Shown piece by piece: positions 38,901 through 50,380 of a stretch of DNA of 64,000 bases. Position 1 is the stretch's first letter, and each line of letters begins with the position of its first letter. Source of the stretch: Paralichthys olivaceus (Eukaryota > Chordata > Actinopteri > Pleuronectiformes > Paralichthyidae); assembly GCF_024713975.1 (NCBI RefSeq), contig NC_091103.1, positions 1,597,501 to 1,661,500 of the forward strand, given 5' to 3'. The notes under the pieces were generated by a model. It saw only the letters and a program-made list of their open reading frames with translations, made no database searches and had not been told where the DNA came from. The position numbers and the translations under genes were made by a program.

Positions 38901-40338
38901 TGACTTGGCTGATGCAGTTTTAACCAGGTGTCACTAATAAACCTCTGGTTGCCCTCGTGATGCTGTGGTGTCCCAAAAATCCCACAGACTTTAAACACAA
39001 CCACAGAAAACAGCCTCATATGAGACGTTTAAGGACCACTTCAATATGAAGGAAATTCCAGTTCCACAGTAACTGTTTTCACATCATCAGAGAACGTTAA
39101 ACAGAATTAAATCTCTGCCGATGTAAAACTATCAGATGGATTTAACAGTAAACTAGACTATAAGCACCAACCTGGTGTGTTTAACCTCGGTGTGTTTAGG
39201 GTCCAGTCATCAGAACTGGCGGTGGTGGAAACTACCAAGATAATAAGAAAGACACCAACACGACAGCTCCTGGAGACGAACGTGTTTCTGATAAACGATC
39301 TAATTCATGAATTCACCCGCTGGTGTGTGTTTGTGTTCTTTAAATACAGCTGGAAGGAAACGCTTGATGCTAACTAGCTAGCCACCGGAGTTGGCTCCTG
39401 CGCATGCGCACACATGACAGCCACTCGACCACAAATATAAATAAATAATAAATGAACAAACACAGTTTTTACTAAAATCTCTGATTCCGCCACAAACACG
39501 CGTCGAGACGAGGAGACGTCGTCTCCGTGAACAAACACTCGACCCGCGAACCCAGCGGACACTGATGTCATCTCAGCCCGGCTGCCAGTGAGGCAAGGCC
39601 GGTGACAAATTACACCTGACAACAGTCCGGAGCCGGAGCTCGCTGCCCCGGCTGTGTGTGTGTGGTCGCCCCGGTGCTGCTGCTGCCGCATCACGGCTCC
39701 CGCTCCCGAGTCAAACAACCGTGACAACGTAAACCGACGAACCGTCACTCGACTCCGGCTACGACCCCCGCTGTACCGAGCTAACCGCCGAGCCCCGGTC
39801 TGGGTCCGTTTAACCCAAGTTCAGCAGGAAACACGGGCCGAGGCGAGCGGGGTTCGGGGGAGCAGGGGTTAGCTCCGTGTTAGCAGCTACGTCCCCCCTC
39901 TGCCTGGATGTTTCCGGGCGAACTTGGACTAAACACGACGGAGAAACACGACTGTGACTCGGGTTAAAATCCCCCACGGCCGGTGAGAAAGTGAAAGGAG
40001 CTCGGTGACTGAAGTCCCGGTGTGATGCTGCTGGGCCACACACACACACATCCTCCTCCTCATGATGGTGGAGGAGGTGGAGGAGGAGGAGGAGGTGGTG
40101 GTGGTGGTGGTGGTGGCCCCCTTCTGCTTCAAGTGTCGCAGCTTTTCCACCACTTCTTCGCCGCCGCCGCCACCGGCCGCTCACCTGCCGTCGTGTCCCG
40201 CAGATACCGCTCCATCTGCGGGAAAGTCATCTCGGGCAGATCCAGCGTCGCTCCGTACCGCTCCAGGAACGAGCAGACCTCCGCGAAGCTCGGGCACAGC
40301 GCCGGGCCGGAGCTCCTCACCACCGCCGGAGCAGCCAT
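29930..40338 (-). CDS. rsf1: Remodeling and spacing factor 1
   Basis: Histone-binding subunit that pairs with SNF2H/SMARCA5 in the RSF nucleosome-spacing complex (nuclear). Eighteen coding exons on the minus strand: 40185-40338, 37659-37750, 37429-37521, 36848-37053, 36476-36603, 36160-36267, 34432-35851, 34139-34319, 33841-34050, 33444-33548, 32951-33030, 32788-32836, 32417-32523, 32057-32121, 31668-31842, 31303-31532, 30983-31180, 29930-30720. Phases agree at every junction; total 4392 nt, about 1463 aa (human 1441). The N-terminal DDT/WHIM-like part (about 12-182) has VCSFLERYGATLDLPE, SVTTDRWEKYL and MRLQPIGRDRQGLMYWLQLD. The 1.4 kb exon is poorly conserved, with poly-S and poly-N runs. 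The PHD finger (about 853-898) has CSHCG, LLCDSCDSGYHTACL and WFCPPC. KLLCEKLEEQLQ and RLVYVGISVENIIP follow. The C-terminus is highly acidic and basic and ends NSPQS, shorter than my memory of the human tail. For the 31.5 kb exon, the acceptor at 31533 was chosen because only it keeps the frame. Confidence 0.93.
31599..31664. repeat. (TG)n microsatellite at rsf1 exon 15 donor
   Basis: On the transcript strand the intron begins GTAACACACAC and continues as CA repeat for about 65 bases. Confidence 0.95.
32388..32416. repeat. Poly-C tract next to rsf1 exon 13 donor
   Basis: Near-pure C on the plus strand, so a G-run on the transcript, just downstream of the donor at 32416. G-runs there are known intronic splicing enhancers. 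Confidence 0.7.
32890..32949. repeat. (TG)n microsatellite filling rsf1 intron 11
   Basis: The intron (32837-32950) is only 114 bases, and roughly half of it is this tract. On the transcript strand it starts GTACACACAC. Confidence 0.95.
38270..38510 (+). mobile_element. Degraded LINE 3' end in rsf1 intron 1
   Basis: On the plus strand the sequence reads like the eroded end of a LINE reverse-transcriptase frame: an LPK.TRET-like run near 38343-38362 followed by an STFK..LKT.F-like run. Family unresolved; the class call rests on motif memory only. Confidence 0.4.
38515..38870 (+). repeat. Widespread teleost interspersed repeat
   Basis: It contains phrases I recognise from many fish genomes: ATCCTTTGAGAGTCGCAGGG, GGAGCTGGAGCC, CCCAATCTGCATGTTTGGAC and GGGAGAACATGTAAACT. 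It is diverged from the usual form. A short related piece (GGATTATGGGAGGAAACC) lies at about 54530-54570. I do not assign it to a transposon class. Confidence 0.7.
39380..39900. promoter_or_regulatory. CpG-rich block inside rsf1 intron 1 with NRF1 palindrome
   Basis: A perfect NRF1-type palindrome TGCGCATGCGCA lies at 39399-39410. CpG-rich sequence continues rightward into the main rsf1 promoter. It may be an alternative rsf1 start or part of one broad CpG island. Confidence 0.5.
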
Positions 40339-40480
40339 CTTTCCAGGCGGAGAGAAACGGGAGGGGGGGGCTCACTGCTGGATGCGACTGTGTGTGTGTG
40401 TGTGGGAGAAATGAATGGAGCGAGGCGGCCACCGGCGTCAAGAGCCGCGGGGCGAGGACGGGGGTGACTTCCGGAGAACA
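40339..40480 (-). promoter_or_regulatory. rsf1: rsf1 promoter / 5' UTR region
   Basis: CpG-rich sequence upstream of the rsf1 ATG; it ends at an abrupt drop to AT-rich sequence near 40530. The start site is not determined. Confidence 0.55.
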
Positions 40481-40529
40481 CTTTCACACTAAAGCCAACA
40501 GCTGTGGGTTCCGGCAAAGGGAAATCTAA

Positions 40530-42050
40530 ACATTAAGGATTTAAAGTTCCGTGTAAACATTGAAGGAACAAGTAGAATTGTATATATATGTATTATCCAT
40601 TCATTTCATTCACAACTTCATACAACATGAGTGAAGAGTAATACACTAAATATACACATATTGTACACCATACTTGTATAGTCAGGTACAACAGTGTATA
40701 TAATAATAATTAACATTATTTTGAATATTGAAATCACATATCATACTCGGCAATGCAATAAAACAACAAAAGAACATTCAAACAATAAAGTTAAATATAG
40801 TAGCTCATGTATACATCAAATTCAGTATCTTCTAATACGTAGAGTAAAGTAAATGTACTTTGTTACATCCACAGCTGGATGACAGTCTACAGACTTTTTA
40901 TTTCTGTGTTGTTTCTTTTTAAACATTCTTTCATTTTTCCTCATGTGATGCACATTTTAGGCTTTTGTTTTTGTGACTCGTTTCCTGTTCCGGTGTCACT
41001 GAGCGTAATAAACTCGAGCTTGACGCAGCCGCGAGAAGTTGGGAGGACCAGGGAGGGAGAGCGAGAAAATGCCCAGAATGCACCGCGACACAGCAGCACA
41101 TCCCAGCAGTTTCAGTTTTTCCAGAATAAACTGAGCAGAAACTATTTCATCTCTCAGGATTCAAATTGAGATGAATCCAAAGTACAGCTTGTTATTTTAT
41201 TTACACACAAACCTGGAGCTGTACACACACACCAGTGAACAGAAACACAACTGCATAAATAAATAAATCCAGATAAAGTGCAGCACTGTTCATTCTATGA
41301 GTCAGAGTTGGATTGAAATACAAAACAGCTTTTTATTAAATCATTTAAAACAGAAATTATTTCATCTCCAATCATACTTTCTCTACTCTAATTGTACTTT
41401 TATACATTCAGTTTTTTCGCCACCTATTGGTTGATTAGTTTTCTCTCACAGTGCAAAATGTTATTAATACTAATTCAGAGGACAACATCAGAAGGATTAC
41501 ATGTTACATAAAAATAAACAAAATTAGTTTTTAAATTAATAAAAGATTAAATTATTTAAATAAAAAAGGTGTTGTCTTATTTTGTAACAACACATTTAGT
41601 TTGCAGTTATTTAAATATATAGTTATTTTTTATATTTTGGCAGCATTAATAACTCACCCATTAATTAAGCAGCTGACAAAAACTTTCCAAAAATAGTCAT
41701 TTCCTGTGTTTCAGCATAATGAGAAATCTACATCGAATTATAAAATAATAATAATTAAAATATAAAGTAAATGTGGGGTTATAAAATAGAGTAATGTAAG
41801 TTTCTTCTTCTGGATTTCACTTTGATTTAAATCGTTCAGATACGAAGATACAAAGTTCATTTGTTGTATGTTTTGAGTTAATATATGTTCGTTTGGTTTT
41901 GTGTTCTTGTTGTTGTGTTTTGTTGTTTGTCCACTTGTTTTATTTGATATATAGTTGTGTGGTTTTTTTTGTGTTAATGTTCAAATTCAAATTTACGAGA
42001 TGCGTGAATGCATCACTAGAGCTGGAAAATCCCAGCTGTGGATTAGCACG
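40530..42050. other. Intergenic between divergent rsf1 and panx1
   Basis: AT-rich, with no exon or RNA gene recognised. A short GC-richer patch with an unassigned open frame lies around 40990-41110. Confidence 0.55.
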
Positions 42051-42059
42051 TGAAGATAC

Positions 42060-42213
42060 CGGAAGTTAGTGTGAGACGGAAGAAGTTTGTTTTGAAACCG
42101 GTTTGAAAACTTGTGTTCTTGGTTTCACGTGAATCTGGATCCAAACTGGTTCGTCTCCCGAAAACCAGACGCAGCTCGAGCTCACAGCCGCCATGACACT
42201 TTGACTGCACCCG
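42060..42213 (+). other. panx1: Candidate non-coding exon 1 of panx1
   Basis: GC-richer sequence ends in TGCACCCG|GTGAGTT, a strong donor. The matching acceptor is TCCCTGCAG at 42918, which opens the exon containing the start codon (42919 onward). ETS-like CCGGAAG at about 42059-42065. The 5' boundary is a guess. Confidence 0.55.
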
Positions 42214-42569
42214 GTGAGTTCAGGTTCCTCATCCGGTGTTTCACCGTCAACTCACCTCACTGTTCTTTTGTTCCGTGAAAAGTTTCAGCTGCTGTTCACT
42301 CGTGTAAATCTGCTGCTGCTCTCAGACCTCACACTGACGCTTGGTTTCTTTCTGACGAGTCAGATAAAAGAATTACAAATCCTAAACTAGTGTTTCACAT
42401 CTTTAGCCTCTCAGTTGAAAAGTCTCAGCTGAGTGGTTTGTGGTCAGCACATGGTCTGGTGCTCTGAGTGAGAACGAATAGTTAAATGTCTCTATTTAGT
42501 TTTGAAGCTTTGAAAGAAACTTTCCCTAAAACATCCAACTCATGTTCAGTGAACTCCTCAGACGACAGG

Positions 42570-42655
42570 ATGTCCAGGATGATCGTGAAGCCCGCTGAGG
42601 CAAAATGTGTTCTGTGAATTTGGGCTATACAAATAAAATTAGATTTGATTCGATA
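42570..42655 (+). repeat. Teleost retroposon 3'-tail-like sequence
   Basis: CCCGCTGAGGCAAAATGTG and GGGCTATACAAATAAAATTA match a tail found very widely in fish genomes, probably from an L2-type LINE or its SINE. It lies in panx1 intron 1. Confidence 0.6.
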
Positions 42656-42961
42656 GTTTGCTCATCAGTGTTTTTCGATATCATAACTAACAGTGATGCC
42701 TCCCACAACACTGAACTGTAATCCAGCCAAACAAAGGAGTGTGTTGTTGTGTGGAAACAGTCATGAGATGTTTTCTTACTCTGTGGTTTCTAATCAACAT
42801 TTAACCTCATTTCAACTCCTGCAAACAGACAAACCACAGTGAGTTGGTCCAGACTCAAGTGTAAATGTTGCTCCACAGCTGGTGACCATCAGAGTTTCCT
42901 GTTTTTTTGTCCCTGCAGGAGTTTTTTGTTTGCGTGTTGCAGTTAACTGCGGAGCAGCGAG

Positions 42962-45900
42962 ATGGCCATCGCCCACGTGGCTACAGAGTACGTATTCAGC
43001 GATTTTCTGCTGAAGGATCCGAACCAGGTTCGATACCGCAGCGTCCGCACCGAGCTGGCTGTGGACAAGATGGTGACCTGTGTGGCAGTGGGCCTGCCCC
43101 TCCTCCTCATCTCTCTGGCCTTTGCTCAAGAAGTTTCAGTCGGTGAGTGGAGACACAGAGACAGACAACGAATAGTCTGTTGTGAGACCAGATCCGTTCT
43201 GGTCCAGGTCCAGACTACATGGTTATTCCAGGAAGGAGACTTAAGCTGCTCTCAGTCATGCTCTGAAAAAAAACTAGATCTATCGTTCTATGAACTTTGA
43301 ACCTTTTACATGAATTCAAGTTTCAAAAACTCTGTGTGAAAAGTGTTGATGAGCAGCTCGACTCACATTTCAGCCCTGAGAGAAGTCTGCACATGGAGGT
43401 GTTCAAACGAGAAGTGCGCTCGGGGAGTTTTTGTCTCAGCTGCCGACTGACAGACACAAGCTCCTCAGTGGAGGAGAGAAAAATCAGTTTTGATCTTTTA
43501 CAACTTTTCACTCAGTCGTATGTTTGTGTGTCTGTGTTGTGTCTCTGTTTCTTTCAGGTACTCAGATCAGTTGTTTTGCTCCCACGAACTTCTCCTGGAG
43601 GCAGGCGGTTTATGTGGACTCGTACTGTTGGGCAGCCGTGCACACACACACTCTACCTCTGTGGCTTCACAAGGTACATGCACACAGACACACACAGACA
43701 CAAACACACACACAAAGAACTATGTAACACAACTTCCACCTGAACAATGACTTTTATGCCGTGTGTAAATGTGATTTGGTTGATTGTGGTGTATTTAAGT
43801 ATAAACACAAGGTAACATTAAATTATGGGCGAGCAGTTTTGTTGATTTCAGATGTCGGAGCGCACCAAGATCAGCATCATCCTTATCATTATAAAATACA
43901 TTTTACAGTTCATTGTATACCTCCGCTACATAAAGGTGTAGCTCCTCTGTTCCACTCAGTGACCACCAGGCTTTGGTGCAGACGATTGTATTTGTATCTC
44001 TTGTATCAACCGCTGCATATTATTGACGATAACATGAGTGAATGAACCATCAACCCGTGTCCTCTCCAGTTCTTCCCCTACATCCTGCTGTTGGTGGCCG
44101 TGCTGATGTACACCCCGGCCTTGTTCTGGAGGTTTACCGCTGCTCCCCTCTTGCATTCGGACCTCGGCTTCATCTTGGAGGAGTTGGACCGCTGCTACAA
44201 TCGTGCCGTCACTCTGGCCAAGCGCATGGCCACGTCGGGACTGCTCACACCAGACAGGTGTCTCTTAGAATGAAGAGTTTGGATTCAGATTGAACATTAG
44301 ATTAAGAAAACTAGTTGGAGTGTGGGCAGTGTGTGAAATACCCTTTGTGTTGTGTTGAAGGCTGGTTCCCAAATCCATCTAATGCCAGATATGATCCTGA
44401 ATCAGTTCTGGATCCATTATAGAGAGACACACACTGAGAGCTTAACATGAACAACTTCATTATTTAAACCCTGTAACATAACTTGGATGGTGTCTGACCT
44501 TCTACACACTGGTGAGCTGGACTTTCAGTTCATCTTATGTAACGACTGTTTTGTTCTGGAATAAGTGAAGGATTAACTTTTGCCTTATTTTGAAGCAGTT
44601 AGACTTTTATAACAGAGCAATGAGTATTTCCCCTCTTTTGTTCCTGATCATCACTTCCTGATTGTTGACCTGACAAGTCTAACTCTTTGTATTCTCTCAT
44701 CCTTTGGACCAGCGATCCGACCGAGGGCTGTTTTAATTACCCGCTGGTTGAGAAGTTCATGATGACGAAGCGCTGCTCGCGGGGGATGTTGACTCGCTAC
44801 CTGTTGTGTCGCGGCCTGACTCTCGTCACCCTGGTTTGTGCCTGCGTCTACCTGGGTTACTACCTCCGCCTGGCCTCTGTCACTGACGAGTTCGGATGCA
44901 AGCTCCGTGTCGGCCTCCTCGCCTCTGACCCTGGGATCCCCGACAAGGTGCAGTGTAAGCTCGTCGCCGTGGGAGTCTTCTCTTTGCTCAGGTATTTCTT
45001 TGTGGAGTGCAACGTAGAAACAGAGGAGAGTCATTACCTCGGCCAAATAGGTCATGTTTTAATTAATGTGTGCTTGTTCAGCTAGATTGTCATATTTATG
45101 AACCTCTCTACATAGAAAGCTGCAGTGTCTTCTTTTGTTTCCAGTCTTGTTAACTTGGTCCTGTTCATCGCACTGATTCCTGTGGTGATCTATGCCGCTC
45201 TGCGTCCGCTCTTCTGCCACGGACACGCCCGATTCCTGGAAACCTACCAGTCCCTCCCCACAGTGAGCGTCCTGCCCGACCCTGAAGGCCAGTGGGACGA
45301 TCTCTCCCTGTACCTGCTCTTCCTAGAGGAGAACATCAGTGAGCTGAAGTCTTATAAATACATCAAGGTGTGTTCGTGTTAGTCTGAGTTTCTGTGTCTG
45401 TTTGAAATCACTCACATTTTACTTTACTAAATTTACTCTGTGTGAACTCTCAGTGGGAACTAAATGCTCTACATGGCGCTGGCAGAACTCTCACATTACT
45501 TCAAGAATAATGACTGAATCACTAAAACAGACTTCTTCTTCTTCACAGTTCCTCACGTCAGCAGCTAAAACAGCATTTTTTCATCATTGTGTCTCATGTT
45601 GCCTGTAGGTGTTGGAACTGTTGAGGCGACGAGGTGAATGCTCAGGAGAAAACTTTGACGCCATGGGTCTGCTGCAGACTCTCTATCTAGTGAAGATGGA
45701 CGGTGTGGATGGAAATAAATCCACCGCTCCGGGGAAACAGGATGAAGTAAAAACAAATGCAGCCGCCTCTGGGAACAGCCCCACAGCAACCGACACTGAA
45801 GAGCATAAGAACAACTGCAACCGCCTGATCCTGGAAACTGAGATGAAAGGTAGGAGAAGAAATAATGTTCAACAGAATCATAGTATCGTTCAACAGATTG

Positions 45901-47178
45901 TTATGGGCATGTAACGGACAAAGACATATAATCTTTTGAGAGTAGAGTCATAATTTTAAGCTGAATGTTAGAGGGTATTATCAGAGGATCAGTCTGGTGT
46001 CATTAATGTTTTTTAGTAAAGTCTTGATATTATATTGTTTCAACCGTATACACATTCTATGAAGCATCTCAGGATAAGGTGGGACACAAAGTGTGTTTTA
46101 CTTTACCTGATCGTTTAATTCAAACTATGTTACATTCATTTACATGACTTTGGTTAATATTAATTATTACAAATCCACTCCAGCAATATTGCTGTGTTTC
46201 CTCAATGCAACTTCTAAAAGTAACATGAGTTGGACTTTGGATGGAGACATGTCCGACGTTTGTACCAGATCATTCTGAAGTTTTTATTCTGAGGGAATGT
46301 GGAGAGAAGAATGCGAAATGGAGAGACGGGTGTGGACCAAGCAAAAGACAGTGGTGCCAATTAACCTTTACCTAACGAAACCTGTTTCCTGAGCATGTAG
46401 GCTGTGTCCCAGAATACACCAGGAGTGTGACTGCACGTCATATAATAACATTCAGTTTCACCTTCAGTGTTTCACTGTGAGGTTTCTGCTCCACTGAGGA
46501 TCACAGACACATTTTGAAAACAAAGGTCAAAGTCAACTTTGTCTATTCTGCTATGAACAGGACACAGACGGGATTGAACTGTGGTTTCTCTCCGATCCCC
46601 TGTGTAAACTTAAGAAGACAAAACATAAGGAACACAACATATTAAGTACTTGAAACATAGTACAAAAAAAGTATGCAACTATGGATTGAGTGCAAAAATA
46701 CTTCATGTAAAGTAAAGTAAGTCCACAGGATGTAGTAAATAGTAGTTAAGATAGCAGCAGTTGTAAAACGATGAGCAGCATTTACAGTAAGTGTTTTGGA
46801 AGAGTCACAATATATGGTTGTATGTTTTTTTGTTTGTGTTTTACTTTTTGAGAAATTGACTCAATCTTTTTTCACAAAGTTAAAAAAAGATTCAAATCTT
46901 TCATGTTAACTGTTTTATGTGGGGTTTGGTGAAAAATATAGTTTGGTCATTGTCTACTGAGTTTCTTGTATGAACAAGGTGTTTGTAAGTGAAGTTTGAA
47001 AATAGGCCAACGAAACTTAAATTGGTTTATTTTACCTGTGAACCACAAATGATGAATCAGAATCATGCAAAACATTTTTTTTTTACTTTTAGAGCTCAGT
47101 CCCTTGCTGCCAGGAAACAGCGATGTAACCGGCAGTAGAAACAGCGAGGGAGCTAATCTCCGACAGCGAGCAATGTGA
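42962..47178 (+). CDS. panx1: Pannexin-1
   Basis: Large-pore plasma membrane channel that releases ATP. Coding exons: 42962-43142, 43558-43673, 44070-44257, 44713-44991, 45145-45367, 45609-45849, 47093-47178; total 1314 nt, about 437 aa (human 426). The N-terminus [19 protein letters not shown] and the first membrane segment ([20 protein letters not shown]) match the family almost exactly. Extracellular loop 1 has the paired cysteines (QISCF and SYCW). Then come [20 protein letters not shown], a cytoplasmic loop, [14 protein letters not shown], loop 2 cysteines (EFGCKL, VQCKL), a fourth membrane segment, and [19 protein letters not shown]. The divergent tail ends ANLRQRAM; the mammalian caspase site was not identified with confidence. 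Teleosts have panx1a and panx1b; I cannot tell which this is. Confidence 0.93.
46089..46562 (+). repeat. Left copy of an inverted repeat (panx1 intron 6)
   Basis: 46089-46210 and about 46400-46562 match, in reverse complement, 61160-61276 and 60945-61090. The central part differs between copies (about 195 versus 70 bases). Shared phrases include TTACCTGATCGTTTAATTCA and AGAATACACCAGGAGTGT. The element class is not recognised. Confidence 0.85.
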
Positions 47179-48276
47179 TCAACTACTGACACAGCGACCA
47201 CGACCTGGACAACACTACATTTGAGAAACTGACACCGTGTGTAAATTACAGTTTTGTGGTTTTCAACCAAAGAAAAAATGATGTATTTATTTGTACTGTG
47301 ATTGTGGGAGAATGTACTTTTTAAATGAGATTGTCAATTCCATTTCAAAGCAAAGTTAAACTTGTAACGGGGGAATAATGCTCAGTGAGGAATTCATTCT
47401 GTCACTCAGTAGATCTCACACCTCCTCCAAGGCCCAACAGTCCTCAAACTCCTTAAACTCAATCAAGCTGCACCAAAGTGCTCAAACTCAGTTGTTAGTC
47501 GTCTATTTGTTCATCAAGATCCAGGAATTATCCCCTCGTGGGAAAACACTCAAAATGTCACAATATCAAAGAAGGTGATGAAAGAAATTCCTGGATCTGA
47601 CCCTTTGTCCAGATACACAAGTTCTTTCACATCCTATCTTCCCTTTTTGACTTTTGTGGAAATACATTTGGTAGTTTCTGTTTAATCCTGCTGAAACACA
47701 AATGGAAAGGACGACATATCCTCTCTGGTGGAGGACACATGTCTTCAGTTATATTGTCTGGAACAGTGACATGACACAGGAGCTAAAACATGAACATGTG
47801 ACCACAGATGTCAGAGTTCAGCTCTCTGGTCTGTTTAAGTGTTTTTGGAATCACTGATCGGATAATCCCCATTATTACAACACATCACATTTGGAGGACT
47901 GATATCTATGGGTGTGAAAATTGTGCAGCTCTTACTGAATTTAAACTGTGTACACTGCTTAATCTCAGGGATAATAACATCTCACTGTGTTTATGTTTAC
48001 TTCAGACTTCTGGTACTTTGAGCTTCTTCCACTGCCTGTGAAAAGTCTAACATATCAAAATGAAACTGATGTAAGAGCTCTTCTTCTTTCAGAACTGTTC
48101 ACATGTTTTTTATGATGAAAAAAAAAAATGTTCTATTCATTTTCTGCAACTGACATTTTAATGTTTTAGGAATTGCACTTTGATCGATAACCTGCATTCT
48201 TTGAATACACATAATAATACACATTACTGCTGAGTTAAATGTCTCATTGTGATATGTGGGGTAGAAAAATCTAATA
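47179..48276. other. panx1 3' UTR and intergenic sequence with a teleost repeat
   Basis: 47400-47640 resembles a common fish interspersed repeat (CCAAGGCCCAACAGTCCTC, AATCAAGCTGCACCAAA, AAATTCCTGGATCTGACCC). The related phrase CCAAGGACCAACAGCCTC also occurs in the snRNA repeat units at about 51293 and 56395. The rest is AT-rich with nothing recognised. Confidence 0.55.
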
Positions 48277-48833
48277 AAGTCTCCACTTTGTAGCCTCAAG
48301 AATATCAATCATCCCTTTTATAGGAATATAAGTTGGCAAAATATTAGGAACATGTTTCAGTATGATCCAACTAAGTTCAACAGCAGCTCAATAGTCCAAT
48401 TTCAAGAGGTCTGAAATTCATCTCAATTCAAGACACCTTAAACTAACTTTGAACTAGTCAGTATGGTGTAGTATTTATGACTAGTCAGAATTATATTGTG
48501 TTTATGCCAAGGATGAAAGATTATAGTATACTCTAATAAATGATAATCCTACTGAATTGTAGATTTCTATCATGAAGTGACTTGAATGACAAGGTAGTCT
48601 GAATCTATGAAATGACATCTGTGGATAACTGGAGTTTTGAGTAGTTACAACAGAATGAAATATGTTTTTAATGTTGTACAAGTCTTCTATGAAAATGTCT
48701 CTCATCACAGTGACACAGTGGATCACACTAACATCTTTGAAATCTGTGAATTCATAGTTTATGAGCTCTTCAACAGATGTCACATCATCTACACTTCTAA
48801 CACAAAACAGTTTAATGTTATACATAAAGAGGG

Positions 48834-49021
48834 GGGTGCACCGTTCCTGGAAGTACTGCAATACCAGGTCGATGCGTGGAGTGGACGGAGCAAGCCCCTA
48901 TTCCATCTCCCTGTTCCAAAAATCAATTTAATATATGGTCCCCGGGTAGGGGACGTATCAGATATTAAACTGATAAGAACAGATACTACACTTGATCTTA
49001 GCCAAAAGGCCGAGAAGCGAT
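48834..49021 (-). ncRNA. RNU2: U2 spliceosomal snRNA, copy A
   Basis: Full-length 188 nt. Read on the minus strand it starts ATCGCTTCTCGGCCTTTTGG, includes the branch-point-pairing GTAGTA in AAGTGTAGTATCTG, the Sm site ATTTTTGG and the 3' end AACGGTGCACCC. The 3' flank has TTAAACTGTTTTGTGTTAGAA, a possible 3' box; promoter elements are given separately. U2 pairs with the intron branch site in the spliceosome. The match to vertebrate U2 is too close for an old pseudogene. Confidence 0.97.
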
Positions 49022-49062
49022 ACTGAGGACAGGTCGGAGGTAACCTCCTGTTTCTCCTCACA

Positions 49063-49277
49063 GTCCCTCTCTCTCAGAGGTCTGAGGTCTGAACTCACAG
49101 TCTACACACAGTCAGTGAAACTACAACAAAATATGACAAACCACAGTCGAGCAAAAGTCACTGAATCACTGTGAATCCAACCATTTGAAAGAGAAACAAA
49201 TACAAAGTGTTTTATACAAAGATTGGTCACATTATTTCATGAGGAAGATTTCCCATCATGCAATGCTGCATTTCCAT
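49063..49277 (-). promoter_or_regulatory. U2 copy A promoter: PSE candidate and DSE (SPH/Staf + near-octamer)
   Basis: DSE: TTCCCATCATGCAATGC at 49250-49266 (-229 to -245) fits the SPH/Staf (ZNF143) site; ATTTCCAT at 49270-49277 differs from the octamer ATTTGCAT by one base. PSE candidate on the minus strand at 49063-49081 (ACCTCTGAGAGAGAGGG, -42 to -60). Confidence 0.75.
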
Positions 49278-50173
49278 ATGAAAGGCAGAACTCAAATCGT
49301 CTTTGATTTAATTTACATCCTAAAACACACAACAGCTCGACTGTCAGTTCAAGGGAATCAAAGCTGAATCACACTGAAACAAATGTGGTTTGATCCACAT
49401 CTGAAATTCAGAGAAAACGAAAAGAACTCACAGAGCACCCCCCCCACACACACACAGAACCACTTCCTGTTTCTTTGTTTACTGTCGGTGAGTGACTGAC
49501 ATCATGACTGCTGCCACCTACTGTCCTGGAGTATGAACAACACATTTCATCAACATACTGTAACTGACAATTACTCTTGAATTCATTAGTCGCTGCTGCT
49601 CGCTTCATCTCTATCAGACATTTTCTTATCTATAAATACTTTTAACACTGACACACTTTCCCCTCATGTTACAAACTGTTTCTTCTCATCACTGTTGTAA
49701 AAACTTTTATTTAGTGGATGTGTTCAGCATCTATTGCTCTTGTGTCCGTCCTGGGAGATGAATCTCTCACATGTGACTCTGAGGTTTCTCAGTATTTCCC
49801 TGTTAAAAGACTTGTAGGTAGTTTCCCTCACACTAGTCGAGGGTTAAGAACAGAGGATGTGGCACCTTGTTCAGATCCATGAGACAAAGTGCGATCCGTG
49901 AATATGAGCAGTACAAACAAAGTGTGACGGACACATGAAGTTCATGTTTCAGTGTGTAACTCACAGCAGGAGGAAATAATGGAGATAGAAACAGGAAGTG
50001 ATGTGAGTGTGGTTAGTTGCTGAGACCAAAGAAAACAGGGTGTGAAGCAGCAGCAGCAGGAAGGACTTGTAGTGAGAGTGAAGTGTCTCCTGGTTCATGA
50101 GCTGATGGAGTGAAGAGCCTCTTCTCAGCTGTTCTGATGTTGAGGCAGCAGATTGTTCTCTTAGACACTTGAT

Positions 50174-50337
50174 CAGGGGAGAGCGCGAACGCAGTCCCCC
50201 ACTACCAGAAATTATGCAGTCGAGATTCCCACATTTGGGGAATTCGCAGGGGTCAGCACAACCGGAGTGCAATGGCTGAGCCTCGCCCTGGGTGAACCAC
50301 CTTCTTGATCATGGTGTCTCCCCTGCCAGGTAAGTAT
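50174..50337 (-). ncRNA. RNU1: U1 spliceosomal snRNA, copy A
   Basis: Full-length 164 nt. On the minus strand it starts ATACTTACCTGGCAGGGGAG, so the 5'-splice-site-pairing ACTTACCTG is intact. It has the loop I GATCAAGAAGGTGG, the stem-loop II ATTGCACTCCGG region, the Sm site AATTTCTGG and the end CGCGCTCTCCCCTG. The 3' flank has GTGTCTAAGAGAACA, a possible 3' box, identical in all three copies. U1 recognises 5' splice sites. Confidence 0.97.
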
Positions 50338-50380
50338 GAGTTGTACAGCTCACAGGCAGGAGACTGTTCCACACACAAAC

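Noticed and set aside
48637-49026. 129-codon plus-strand frame, repeated at 57007-57396
   Set aside because: It is antisense to the U2 gene and its flank; conservation comes from the snRNA array, not from coding.
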